The notes below the pieces were generated by a model that was not told the DNA's origin, ran no database searches, and saw nothing but the letters and a program-made list of their open reading frames with translations. Shown one piece after another: positions 12,015 through 22,458 of a stretch of DNA of 64,000 nt. The stretch is from NCBI GenBank assembly GCA_016169945.1, contig JADLSH010000375.1, positions 62,001-126,000 of the forward strand, read 5' to 3'. Made by a program: the position numbers and the translations under genes. Position 1 is the stretch's first letter; every line of letters starts with the position of its first letter. Source of the stretch: Trachythela sp. YZ-2020. Taxonomy: Eukaryota; Cnidaria; Anthozoa; Malacalcyonacea; Clavulariidae.

Positions 12015-12584
12015 TTGTGTATCAGACTGCAGTTGCTCAGTTTTCAACGAGATCTTGGGGGTGCAAAAGCTACAAATCTAGGGGTAGGGGCACAAAACAG
12101 TTTCCAGGGGGCACATCAAGCTCGGCATGCAGTCAAGGGAACAAAAGTGACCAAATAGATATTAAAAACAATAATAACAATTGGGGGTAGGTTACTCTGA
12201 AAATAGTTCATATGGAGCCTGACTGCATTCCACCTTTTCTCCCTGCCAAAGATTCACACCAGGAATTCTGCTGAAAAATAGACATGCCAGTGACTGCGCT
12301 CGAGCTGCATGCACGGATGCACCAAAGATGCAAAACTCATTAAGAGGGTCTGGAGCTGAAGGCATGCTTTTGGTAGAAAATTGTGAAATCCCTGCATTTT
12401 GGGTGTTAAATTTCACAAATATTTCAGTTGAGTGCCATATTTTATAATCACCAACTTAAACTTTGAAAAATCAATATTTATTTCCAATGTCCTAGCTTGG
12501 GAAAGCAAGTATTTGCAAAACTTTGCATAGTTACAACTTGTAAATGGTGATTTGATTTGAGTTGAGGCAACATTTAACAGCCGG
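12015..12584. other. Gene-free stretch
   Basis: No supported coding region or RNA gene. Short ORFs here show no domain. Confidence 0.45.
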
Positions 12585-12587
12585 TTA

Positions 12588-13586
12588 GGCCAGGGGAATG
12601 AAAGTAATAGAATACCGTCCACCGCCCGCATCAGCTTTAAGCCAGACTGCAGAGTATAGCAAGTGCACACTCGAGAATTTTTTTTGTCCAATGACTTTGC
12701 ACACTTGATCAACTATATTTATGTCCACACAGCTTGTATTTGTTGCGTATTATTGGCAGTTTTAAACATTAACACCAACTTAAGTGCACACTGGTTTGCA
12801 CACTTGCACACCTTAATTTATGTCTTGCACACCCAAGATCTCGTCGAAAACTGCCCTACTCCCAGACTGGAAACTTTGCAAATGGCGCGGAGGAGAAAAT
12901 TGGACGATATTTTTTGGCGCGGCTATATATTAAAAAGACTAAAATTTGCGCGGTCAAACTAGACAGCAGAATGTTACTTTGTCACGACATTACTTCATCT
13001 TATAACAATGTGATGTACAGTAACTTGAATTTATAAATTACTATACAATTGGTGTGGATTTTAAGCCCAAGAGAAATTTTAACCGCATATGGCAAACAGT
13101 TTTTACAGTTTTTGCGCGGATGCGGATGATCTCACAAGAAATGGCGTGGGGAAGTTCTTCTCCGCGCACTACAAAGATTCCAGTCTGGCCCTACTCTGCC
13201 ATCTGGGCTTTAAGTCCAGCACAAAATATTTCATTATTTGTCAAACTTTCATTATTTGCTGATTTGCTGAAAGATTCAAGCACTTTGACACTAAATATCA
13301 TAATCAAGGCCTTACACAAATTTAATACACCACAAAAATTATAGTCAGTACCATTTTCGATGTTCTTGGGATCAATAAAAGGACAAATTATTGTCTGTCT
13401 GATGTTGTCAAAGCAAGATATTGTTATGAAAGTTGTCAATGTATTCCATTGTTAATAAAATTTTAAACTACTGTATACCAAAAATATAGAAAAGAAAGGA
13501 ATCTTTTAAATAATGAATAATGAAAAAACCAGCATTACTTTCAAAATATGTTCGGACGGTATTCTACTACTTTCATTCCCATGGCC
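12588..13586. mobile_element. Harbinger-like non-autonomous element, 999 bp
   Basis: Inverted termini begin GGCCAGGGGAATGAAAGTA (left) and GGCCATGGGAATGAAAGTA (right, read inward), about 34 bp in all, ending in ...GAATACCGTCC. The flanks are TTA at 12585-12587 and TTA at 13587-13589, the 3-bp TWA-type duplication typical of PIF/Harbinger transposons. No transposase is encoded; small internal ORFs are unremarkable. Confidence 0.75.
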
Positions 13587-13814
13587 TTAGGGCTTAGGCG
13601 AATATTTGCTGGAACATAATTTGGAACAACAGAACAATACTCCAAGATCTCAAATCACACACAATATTTAACTGGAAACAATCTTTCGTTAACCTACTTC
13701 GCCAATCAGAAGTCCCATTACTTCTTCCCTGTCCGTGGATAAAGCATGAGCTAAGCAAACCATAAAAGCATCAGCTTGAACTTTAACTTCCAAAACAGCC
13801 GCCATGTTGGTTTT

Positions 13815-14045
13815 CACTTGTTTCCATCTATCAAACTGACGTTACGCAAGTTTTTCATATTCTAATTCGTTTTTCTTGATTTTTCTTCATCAATTTGGTT
13901 AGGGTTGGGTAGGGTTAGGTTTAGGGTTAGGTTTTGGGTCAGGGGTTAGGGTAGGTTTTAGGATTAGGGTCAGTTACAAAGTTTTTAACTTTACTTGAAA
14001 GTTGAAAAAATGACGTAACGTCAGTTTGGTAGATGGAAACAAGTG
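13815..14045. mobile_element. MITE with a telomere-like core
   Basis: The termini CACTTGTTTCCATCTATCAA and CACTTGTTTCCATCTACCAA (right, read inward) are about 32-bp inverted repeats, followed by matching CTGACGTTACG. The interior at about 13908-13975 is a run of imperfect TTAGGG-type repeats. No coding capacity; the TSD is not clear. Confidence 0.7.
13908..13975 (+). repeat. Interstitial TTAGGG-like degenerate repeats
   Basis: GGGTTAGGGTTAGG-like units with substitutions (TTGGGTAGGGTTAGG, TTTTGGGTCAGGGG). They lie inside a MITE, so they are a component of that element and not a chromosome end. Confidence 0.7.
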
Positions 14046-14607
14046 GCGACCCGCCAGGTTGAGGTATATTAGCCTGCGTAGCACGGTAGCAGGCGGTATT
14101 AGCGGGCACGAAAGGCGAAATACCACAAATGTTTCCACATCCAAAATAATAAAATCCTTCTTTTATAACTTGAGAATTCCATATTTTCGAGCAAAATTCC
14201 TTGCAAAAAATCTCTAAATTTCCTTCTACTTTTCCTTGCAGACGTCTGTCAAAATTAATGATTTTTTAAGTTCTAAACAGCTTTTTAGCGTAACAAGAAC
14301 CATGCTACACAGCTACTAAAGTACTGTAGTATGTAATGTAATGTAGACCTTCCTATTACTTGCTAATGTATTTTGATGACGGGCCGACGACGGCATCTGA
14401 CTCATACCTATTTATAAGATGATTCAGATAATTAAAGTACTATGCTCAACAACACGTATGGGAAATCGGTAAATACGTATCGCTTTATTAGCCTAATTTG
14501 TCGCCATAATTGATAATTCCCGTACTTATTCGCGCAAAAGGTTCGCGAGGTTTTGTTCGAGTTTTTTTCTCGTGTATGTGCCAGTATGGAATGTAGACGT
14601 TGTGTGC

Positions 14608-17213
14608 TAGGCCTAGACACAAGATGCTCGGCAACTTTTCGGCAACTTTTGACATTTCGGGCAACTTTGGACATTTTGGGCAACTTTTGACATTTCGGGC
14701 AACTTCGGGCAACTTTTGTCTTTTTTTGGCAGTTTTTTTTGGTTTAGTAATTTAAGGTCAAAGAAACTGCAAAATATATTTATTATAACCACTGGAATAT
14801 TTGTTCAAACTGTTTTGTTGTCCTTACATCAAGTACTAACATATTAAAGCACGTTTTTCAAAATGGCCGCTCTTGTTGAAAGTTCAGATGAGGACACTGA
14901 CAGTAATTCCAACTCAGACCTCTCTGACAATGAATCAAATGATCCTATCAAGGAAGCACAAAGGCTCGGAGCAAATTTGAGTGTTCCAGAGAAGGCTGCT
15001 ATTTCAAGAAAGCGAAAAGTCCAGTCGAATCCAGCTGGTAAAAGTCGTTCTACTCGTGGCAAAAAAGACCCAAAAGTGTGTGCGTGGCTGAGAGTCAAAG
15101 AACACAAAAATGAATATCTTATTGTCACAGAAGGTAATCAGCTAAGATGTGATGCTTGTAAGGAGACTTTAAGCAAGAAGAAGAGCACTGTTAGAAAGCA
15201 CATTGCATCTGGAAAACACGCTCAAAAGCTATTGAACTAAGCAAGAAAAAAGATCAAACACTTCTGCAATTTCTTTGGAAAAACGATAAAGCGAACAACC
15301 CGAAAGGTGAGACATTGCCTCGTGATATGAGAGTTTATCGCTTCGATTTGGTTGAAAGTTTTCTAGCAGCCGGAATCCCTCTGACAAAGATTGACTCCTT
15401 GCGTTCGTTCTTAGAAGTACGGACATAGACTGACTTCACAGACTCACCTAAGACAGTTAATCCTCTGTGCATGAGAAAGAAAAGGAAACTCTGAAGAAGG
15501 AACTTTCTGTGACAAAGGCATGCTCTGTTATTTTTGATGGAAGCACACGTCTGGGTGAGGCTCTGGCTATAGTAGTGCGATTTGTTGACAGCAAGTGGAA
15601 CGTTCAACAAAGATTAGTAAGGCTTCAAACATTGGCAAAGAGCTTAAAAGCAGATGAGCTTGCCCAGTGTTTGATAAAGGCCTTAGCTGTGGATTTCAGT
15701 ATCCTTCCCAGTAATTTACTTGCTGCCATGAAAGATGGGGCAGCTGTCAACCAGGCAGCATTGCGGCAAGTCAAATTCTATTTTCCACAGTTACTTGATG
15801 TGACCTGCTTTTCCCACACTATAGATAATGTTGGGAAGCACTTTGAGTTCCGTGTCCTCGATAAATTTGCACAATACTGGGTAAGCATGTTTTCACATAG
15901 CCCTGCTGTAGGCCTTGCCTGGAAGGCTAGAACTGGGACAGCAATGCGGTCCTATAGCCCAACTCGATGGTGGAGCAAGTGGGAGGTGATGCAGCAGGTG
16001 ATGGAGTTATATGGAGATGTAGAGCCCTTTTTGAGGAGAATGATCACCTTTGCCCAGCTACAAGAATGCATCTTATGGAGATATTTGATGATCCAGGTAA
16101 TGCTGCAGATCTTGAACTAGAACTGGCTGCATTGGTAGATGGAGGAACCCACTTTGTTTCAGCTACTTACTATTTGGAAGGGGATGGCCCACTGATATTC
16201 AGCTGCTACGAACGCTTATCTACTGTCGCCCATGCTGTAGCAATAGATGCTTACCCAAATGTTGAGGGAGTGGCTCGCCGTCAGGCAGATGGCAACGTGC
16301 CTGTTTACAATCAACTTGTAGCGAAGGCAAAGGCCTGCATTACCCCGGCTTACGATTTTATCAGAGGAAGTTTAGTCAAGAGTTCCATGATCTTGTACGT
16401 GCCTTTAAAAGTGCCAGATTGTGCTGCCCCGTCCAGGTCCAACAACTCCGTCCCACAGCAGATTCTTTGCAAGAGCTGAGGAACTTTGGCTTCCTGGACA
16501 ATGATATAGTCATTAATGGACTTACCAACGAGCTTCCTCGTTATCTAGCAAATGTTGATGGAACTCAAATTGAAACTGAAGAAGAGAAGGTCAATGGTGG
16601 GCAAGGCATGAAGCTATCTTGCCTAACTGGTCATCAGTTGTGAAGAAAATCCTTCTTGTACAGCCAAGTTCTGCTTCCGCTGAACGAGTTTTTAGCGTCA
16701 TGAAAAACTTTTTCACAGACCAGCAGGAACATGCACTAGAAGAAACTGTTGAGGTGTCAGTGATGCTGTGCTACAATGGCAACCAAAGAAAGAGGTTCGG
16801 CTTGGCCGCATAAATGATGACCCTCTTCTTCTATACAATGGAAACATTATTATTCCGTGTTAACAACACAACTTCCTATTAGGACAGAAATCTAGTCAGA
16901 TTTTTTTGATGATCTAGTTTTGTTAAAAGAAAAAAGTTTTGTTGATAATCTAGTTTTGTTGATCTAAAGAAATCTCTTGTACCTAAGAATATTAAATTAA
17001 TCAAAAATAAAAGTAATTTCGCATGATTTTTAGTCCGCACAGGTACCTATGTAATGAGCAAAAAAGGGCAACTATGAGCAACTTTTGGGCAACTTTTGAG
17101 AAAATTGGCAACTTTCGGGCAACTTTTATAAAAAAATAGCAACTTTTAGGCAACTTTTTACAACATTTAGGGCAACTTTTAAGGAAATTTCGAGCATCTT
17201 GTGTCTAGGCCTA
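14608..17213 (+). mobile_element. hAT DNA transposon, 2.6 kb
   Basis: TIRs of 23 bp start TAGGCCTAGACACAAGATGC at both ends, and a perfect 8-bp TSD TTGTGTGC lies at 14600-14607 and 17214-17221. Subterminal GGCAACTTTT repeats occur at both ends (about 14630-14720 and 17070-17180) but in the same orientation, not inverted. A transposase pseudogene fills the interior. Confidence 0.9.
14863..16813 (+). pseudogene. hAT transposase, decayed
   Basis: The ATG at 14863 opens a 125-codon frame: an acidic Ser/Asp-rich N-terminus, a basic patch, then a BED-like zinc finger (LRCDACKETL with KHIASGKH at residues about 95-120). Separate frames follow: FDGSTRLGEALAIVVRF (15530), AMKDGAAVNQAAL, VTCFSHTIDNV, SPTRWWSKWE (15955-15990), and the C-terminal dimerisation block PSSASAERVFSVMKNFF (about 16665-16715). 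These are ordered as in hAT transposases (first Asp, second Asp, C-terminal hAT block). At least four frame changes or stops (about 15240, 15430, 16060, 16480-16620) make it non-functional. The element is flanked by good TIRs and TSD. Confidence 0.85.
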
Positions 17214-17334
17214 TTGTGTGCACAACGTCAAATTTTGTTGCACAAGTTGGTGCACAAAATTATTTAAAAATGTTTAAAATATATTGGTGCACAAAAATAA
17301 AAATAGATAATATTGGTGTACAGAGATTGATTAG

Positions 17335-18410
17335 ATAGATAGATAGATAGATAGATATTTTATTAAAAGCTACTTTGCAGCCATACTCGCTGAATAGCGT
17401 AGATTTTTACAATAATATGCAACTTTAAACATTATATATGTTAACAAGTCAACTCAATTATTACAGTATAGCATGGATGGTACAAAAGTGTTCCTAAAAC
17501 GGTTAGTATTAGTCATTGGAAGATCATAGATGCGTTTGTGTCTTAAATTATACTTTGCCTGGTGTCTTGGCGGCAGCAGTGCATGGAGTTTATGGTCACT
17601 GTCAGTTGATATATTACAAAGAAGCTTTTCACACAATGTTTGTCTTTGGACCGATAGGAAGTTTAATCCAGATTATTGCAGGCTTTCAGAATATGGCTGT
17701 CCTCTGTAAATTATAGCCAAGGATCGCATTTGTACTCGCTCAAGATCGTCAGACAAGTACTTTGGTAAAGAGTGGTGAAATACCTGTGCTGCGTATTCAA
17801 GGGTGGGTCTAATGCAGGTGCAATAAAAGTTAACAATATCTGTTTCAGGAACATTTGCACGTTTAACTTGAACCAGACAATACAGACGTTTGTTGGCTTT
17901 CTTAATGACATGGTCGACATGAAGGTTCCATTGTAACGAGTTCGAGATTATTAGACCCAGGATTTTTGCGTGGTCCACTACTTCAAGTGGGACGTTGTAT
18001 ACTTTAATAGGGTCAAACTCCTGATGAACACGTTTGAAGTCGATCCTCAGCTCTTTGCATTTGCCTGCGTTCAAGTGCAGTTTGTTGTTTGCTGACCATT
18101 TCTCAACAGACGTGGCAGAGGCAATTCTTTGATAACAGTGGCGTAGGAAGCGGGGGGTCGCTGTATATGAGGAGGGGCCGGAATATCTTTCGGCCCCCCA
18201 CAAAATAAAATAATTTTCATGAAAATGATGGAAACAGCTTACTTAGTTCCCTGAACAAGCTTACTAAAAGAGGTGGATAAGACTCTGAACGGCTGTTTCC
18301 GGTGATTTGGGGGCCAACCATGGTGGCGCCTCGTGAGCTTCGGCCACCCCCAATATTTAATACGTTCCTACGCCCCTGCTTGATAATGCCTTAATATTGT
18401 GAGTTGGGAC
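17335..18410 (-). mobile_element. LINE 3' half with (GATA)n tail, interrupted by a MITE
   Basis: The minus-strand ORF 18203-17673 contains ANNKLHLNAGKCKELRIDF, YNVPLEVVDHAKILGLIIS, LVQVKRANVPETDIVNFY and PKYLSDDLERVQMRSLAIIY, the region after the palm of a CR1/jockey-type reverse transcriptase. The last block (HKLHALLPPRH..YNLRH) lies in another frame at 17636-17454. The 3' end is a (GATA)n run at about 17333-17356. The N-terminal side continues across the MITE at 18136-18378 (SQLTIL..HYQRIASA). Confidence 0.8.
18136..18378. mobile_element. hAT-type MITE inside the LINE
   Basis: The termini CAGTGGCGTAGGAAG and CAGGGGCGTAGGAACG (right, read inward) are inverted repeats. The flanks TTTGATAA and CTTGATAA are an 8-bp TSD with one mismatch. 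LINE reading frames on the two sides connect, so it inserted into the LINE. Confidence 0.75.
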
Positions 18411-18927
18411 CCTCTCTCCTCCGCAGAGGTTATTTATTATATCGTATTTATTATCTTGAAATCTTATATTAAGTTTCTTGTGAGGGGTGCTGTACAAAAA
18501 TAACGAAGGCGCGGAAAACGGAAGCGAAGGGAGAATATAACCTCTGCCATATTTCTCATCCAAAATGGTGGCATCAGGGGGGTTAGAATTTTCTGTCAAT
18601 TCTTATATGGAAAAACTATATAGCTTATTTTGTATTTTCATATGTAATTTACATTGTACTTTGTACAGTAACCAAGGTAACCTAGTGTAAGCGCGGGAAA
18701 ATATCAAATATTATATTCTACTTACATAAAGTAGTTCAACCACTATGTACAAGAAAACGACACTTTGTACAAGAAACCGACAGAAATATGGCAGAGGTTA
18801 TATTCTCCCTTCGCTTCCGTTTTCCGCGCCTTCGTTATTTTTGTACAGCACCCCTCACAAGAAACTTAATATAAGATTTCAAGATAATAAATACGATATA
18901 ATAAATAACCTCTGCGGAGGAGAGAGG
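18411..18927. mobile_element. Fold-back element with about 150-bp TIRs (CCTCTCTCC family)
   Basis: Arms 18411-18557 and 18781-18927 are near-perfect inverted copies starting CCTCTCTCCTCCGCAGAGG. A 7-bp direct repeat TTGGGAC (18404-18410 and 18928-18934) is followed on the right by C. The ORFs in the arms are identical because the arms are. Related to the small element at 4619-4863. Confidence 0.85.
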
Positions 18928-19311
18928 TTGGGACCGGTGCACAGTTTTTGCTGAAAATGTTTACGTTTGGTGCACAGCTAAAAACGTTCATTACACGTCC
19001 GGTGCACAAAAATTTAACGTTCCATACTGGTGTATGTGGTCAAATATTACTATATTAGTGTGTTTTTCTTCACACACCCGCTATATTATACAATTTCATG
19101 TATATGGAAGCGACTTCATGGCATTTTATGTTTATGCGATATTGGGAATATTTGAATTTACACTATTTAAAAATTAAAATATGATAAAAATCCTTGTAAA
19201 TTCCTTGTGAGATTTAATTCCTTGCATTTTTCCTTGCAAAGAGCGATAATTCCTTTTGCAAGGAGTTATCCTTGCATGTGGAAACACTGAATACCACTGA
19301 TATGTAATAGC

Positions 19312-19451
19312 AATTGAAGACGGAAGTGAGCCGTGTTTTGAGAGCGGCGGCCATGTTTGATGGCCCCGCCTGAGGAGTGAATACTATACTGATCTGGGGT
19401 CATTAAACATGGCGGCCGCTCTCAAAACACGACTCACTTCCGGCTTCAATT
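19312..19451. mobile_element. 140-bp hairpin MITE
   Basis: AATTGAAGACGGAAGTGAGC on the left pairs with a right arm reading AATTGAAGCCGGAAGTGAGT inward, about 47 bp in total including GAGAGCGGCGGCCATGTTT. Only about 45 bp separate the arms. Confidence 0.75.
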
Positions 19452-19749
19452 CTAAACAATAAATGCACTATCCAGTCTTAGTACATATCAGTGAGAAATT
19501 CCGCAGGCAACTCTTGGTATATGGCAGAATTGCTTGGCAGAAATTGCGCAATATTTAGCAGAGCGCGCCAAGAGATTGGGAGCTAGTATTGAGGGGGAGG
19601 AGAGGGGGCGTTATTTCGTACCTGCGCCAATTATATATCCCTCACTATCCACTGTCACCCCTTCTTTCCTATAAAATTATTGCGTAATTCTGCCGTTTTC
19701 CACCGAGTTGCTTACGGAGGAGGCTACGCCTGCCCAAAAAGCCTTATCC

Positions 19750-19885
19750 TTAATGGGGGGATAAAGTGGAAAACGCGGAGTCTGTCAAAAAATCCTCCTC
19801 AAAGCTTAACATTTGTTTTCAAGTATACTCCGTCTTTTCCACTTGATGGGGGGATAAAGTGGAAAGCGCGGAGTCTGTTAGAAAT
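19750..19885 (+). repeat. Two direct copies of a 32-bp unit
   Basis: TGGGGGGATAAAGTGGAAA followed by RCGCGGAGTCTGT occurs at about 19755 and 19848. Nothing recognisable lies between them. Confidence 0.6.
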
Positions 19886-20034
19886 GCACTAAACTGCCGT
19901 CGGTAAGTCGCTTTTGACGCCATATAGTATAGACAACAGTTAACAGTACCAGAAGCCAATTTTGAAAATATAAGACAATAACTACACACTTTTCTCCTTT
20001 GCTAAATTTAGGTTTATAGTCTAAGATATGGATC

Positions 20035-20140
20035 AAAACCAGCCCGCCGATTTGGTCCCGCTATGCAAATTTCAAATCATCATCATTATTCATTTCTTTA
20101 GAAATTGATTGTTTTCACCTCGCACAGTAATTTCAATTTT
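20035..20140 (-). repeat. Truncated relative of the MITE at 39311-39463
   Basis: It shares the interior of that MITE (ATTCATTTCTTTAGAAATTG, TTGTTTTCAC) in inverse orientation, with a degenerate left end resembling CAGCCTGACAATTTGGTC. The right arm is missing. Confidence 0.55.
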
Positions 20141-20304
20141 TCAAAGATCTGTTGCACAAAAATCATATCTTGAAGACAAAACGAAAATAGAGATATTGAG
20201 AAATCTAATGGATGGATTAGAACAAGGCTATTTCGACGAACTGTTGTCTATATAGACTTCAATCTATAGACCTATTTCGTTGCTGCGTATTCTATCAAAA
20301 GTAT

Positions 20305-20480
20305 TTCGAACAATTTTGCCTTGAAATTAAGCAGCATCAATCTGGTCCTAAGATATTATTTATTACAGTGTATCGACCACCTAACTCTGGCGCTGAGTTC
20401 TATAATACACTTAACAATTTATTAAATAAAGCATCCAGCAAATATAATGAGATAACTAGAAATACATGCTTGCAGTAACC
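20305..20480 (+). mobile_element. LINE endonuclease fragment
   Basis: The plus-strand translation has CLEIKQHQSGPKILFITVYR followed by PPNSGAEFY, a typical APE-type endonuclease block (VYRPPNS). Only about 55 codons remain, with no polymerase nearby. A dead fragment. Confidence 0.65.
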
Positions 20481-20956
20481 CCTCGCCCCAGCTGAACATT
20501 GCCAGACATTACATTCCAAAACATTACTATTGCTAATCTTTTTTATCAAAAAATCTGCCATGCAAAGGTTGTAGACGAGTCGGATATCTGCGTTCAAAAC
20601 AAATTTTTGGCTTAGAAAACAGAATTGGATCCTTGGCGTGAGCCCTCTTCACGACGCAATCAAAGGCTATCGCCAAATGAAATGTTTTACTTGACGTAAT
20701 CACTGTGGCTTCCTTCATTTTAAATGTGCAATTAAAATTTTGATCATTATAAGGAAACAATATTATTTTGGGAAATTTATTTTGAAAGAATAAAAAATGG
20801 AAATTTTGTTTCAAGAAGAGGAAGCACAGTAGCCATGGCAACACGATAAAATAAACTTCTTTTCTGGGGCCGGTTGGCGCCAAGTTGGTCAAGATGTACT
20901 CAATGGAAAAAATGTATCAAAATCAATAAAGTCTCGTGGACGGGAAGTTGTGACTT

Positions 20957-21178
20957 GTGAAAGACTTTGCTGAACAGGGAACAAAGACGCTACAACGACA
21001 ATCAGGCCGAGGAAATAAGAGACGAAAACATGCACGCAGTAATATACCATCCACCAAAAGGAAAAGACTGTGTTTCAATATAGACGATGAGGATAGAAGA
21101 CCAACAAGGTGGATAAGAAATGATGAAAGTAGCGACGAAAATTACTCGGACAGTGAATATTCCCAAGATGACATTTAA
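20957..21178 (+). CDS. Short basic-then-acidic ORF, possible terminal exon
   Basis: About 73 codons, open upstream of the first ATG. The product is basic in the middle (RGNKRRKHARS, STKRKRLCF) and acidic at the end (ESSDENYSDSEYSQDDI), with AATAAA at 21196-21201 shortly after the stop. The polarity and the poly(A) signal are compatible with a 3' exon of a nuclear protein, but no family was recognised and no upstream exon could be placed. Confidence 0.25.
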   Translation: MKDFAEQGTKTLQRQSGRGNKRRKHARSNIPSTKRKRLCFNIDDEDRRPTRWIRNDESSDENYSDSEYSQDDI

Positions 21179-21334
21179 GACACTCTGTAAAAGCAATAAA
21201 TATGTTTTAAAATGAATTCTGTGTGTGTACATTGTACAATATTTTCCCGTCCTATTATTATATATTCTCAATTTATTCAAATCGTGGTTAACGATTTACA
21301 ACTGACTTACAAACCGCATAGAATTGTGTTTACC

Positions 21335-21455
21335 TACAATGTTTGTATATATCGCTCGTAAATTTTACCTACAATGTTTGTATAATCGTAAAATTTTACC
21401 TACAATGTTTGTATAATCGTAAAATTTTACCTACAATGTTTGTATATATCGCTCG
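21335..21455 (+). repeat. 30-bp tandem repeat, about four units
   Basis: The unit TTTTACCTACAATGTTTGTA plus TAATCGTAAAA is repeated head to tail; the first and last copies carry a variant TATATCGCTCG end. The repeats are contiguous with no spacers, so this is a minisatellite and not a CRISPR array. Confidence 0.8.
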
Positions 21456-21735
21456 GGGCTTCGGTAGCGCAATCGTCAGAGCACCTCTGATATCGTGGGT
21501 TCAAGTCCCGTTGGGGACGACTTATGATAGCTATGTGAAAAGAGTTAGTCAACGCTCTGCCGAAAGTCGTGGGTTTTCTCCGGGTACTCCGGTTTCCTCC
21601 CACAGGGAATGTTGACAGGATGGGTTGGGTTTAACCCTTAACTGGCCCTTCCACCGTAGCTGTGCTCCGTGATGGCGAGCAAAAGGTGGCTGCCATATGC
21701 GCCCTAGAAAGCCTTCGACTTGGTCACGTTGAGCT
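21453..21735 (+). mobile_element. tRNA-derived SINE with a conserved central domain
   Basis: A tRNA-like head (TAGCGCAATCGTCAGAGC A box, GGTTCAAGTCC B box) is followed by TCTCCGGGTACTCCGGTTTC and CTCCCACAGGG. That second block resembles the conserved central domain I recall from SINEs of many invertebrates. The body continues to about 21735. Confidence 0.6.
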
Positions 21736-22140
21736 GTGTCCTTCGCAGAGTTACTTCTGTCACACCAGAAGTCTTTTTTGGATATCCAAATTTTGGAATC
21801 TCTGTTTCAGAATCGCGTTATTAGCGTGCATCCATTATTTGACATGTCACAATATGTCTAAAATCAAAATAAAAAATCCAAAACATTTGATTCTTAATTT
21901 TTAAGAAAAAATGTCATTTTAGACGTAAATACAGTTTAAAATACGTTAAATCAACATATATATATATATATATATTCGCTAGATGGAAAATGAAGCTCCT
22001 TAACTATATGAGCTACATAGCCTAGAACAGTATCTTTACTTCAAAGTTTTACGACTGCTTGTTTTGGCGGGAAAACCGGAGAGATCCGTATTGGGGTGTA
22101 TATCAATGAAAATTTCAACTATGTTGAACTTTAGTGGTAA

Positions 22141-22230
22141 TGCTAGACTTGCTCCAAGTCTGTCTCTCAAAGGGTCGGTTATTATTTGGCTTTATAGCCC
22201 CTCGAGAGACAGACTTGGCTTGGAGCATGC
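22141..22230. repeat. Imperfect hairpin upstream of the sulfotransferase gene
   Basis: AAGTCTGTCTCTC and GAGAGACAGACTT pair, and GCTCCAAG pairs with CTTGGAGC across a bulge. It lies about 230 bp upstream of the gene's ATG. No function can be inferred. Confidence 0.5.
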
Positions 22231-22458
22231 CAATATATATAGGCCTTAGGGAAAACCTTAAGAATGCAAGAGCCTTATCTGTGAAGAAGAAGCGAAATTT
22301 GTCTACATTCCGACAATTGAACTAAAATTAGCGTTCAATATTTCCACTAATAAGCAGGCTGACTAATAAGTATGTGATGAAGGTATAATGACTACTTTAT
22401 ACTTATTATTATTCGCGCTTGTTCTACACAAAGCGCGCTATAGACGACACCTGTTACA

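Larger units (their letters stand above)
14127..19289. mobile_element. Outer hAT-like element hosting several nested insertions
   Basis: The right terminus, read inward, is CAGTGTTTCCACATGCAAGG; the left is AAATGTTTCCACATCC. Both are flanked by the perfect 8-bp direct repeat AATACCAC (14119-14126 and 19290-19297). Subterminal CCTTGCAA-type motifs occur at both ends. The 8-bp TSD and the CAGTGTTTCC-type end fit hAT elements. Inside lie a second hAT (14608-17213), a LINE (17335-18410) and two further elements. The outer element's own sequence, from 17222 and 18935 onward, shares repeated GGTGCACA motifs. No transposase of its own was seen. Confidence 0.7.

Noticed and set aside
13908..13975. 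Chromosome end or telomere fusion
   Set aside because: The repeats are degenerate and enclosed by transposon TIRs.
18357..18954. Two similar ORFs with PSLPFSAPSLFLYS
   Set aside because: They are the two inverted arms of the fold-back element, not a gene.
21335..21455. Possible CRISPR-like repeat array
   Set aside because: Units are contiguous without spacers, in a eukaryotic context with a SINE next to it.
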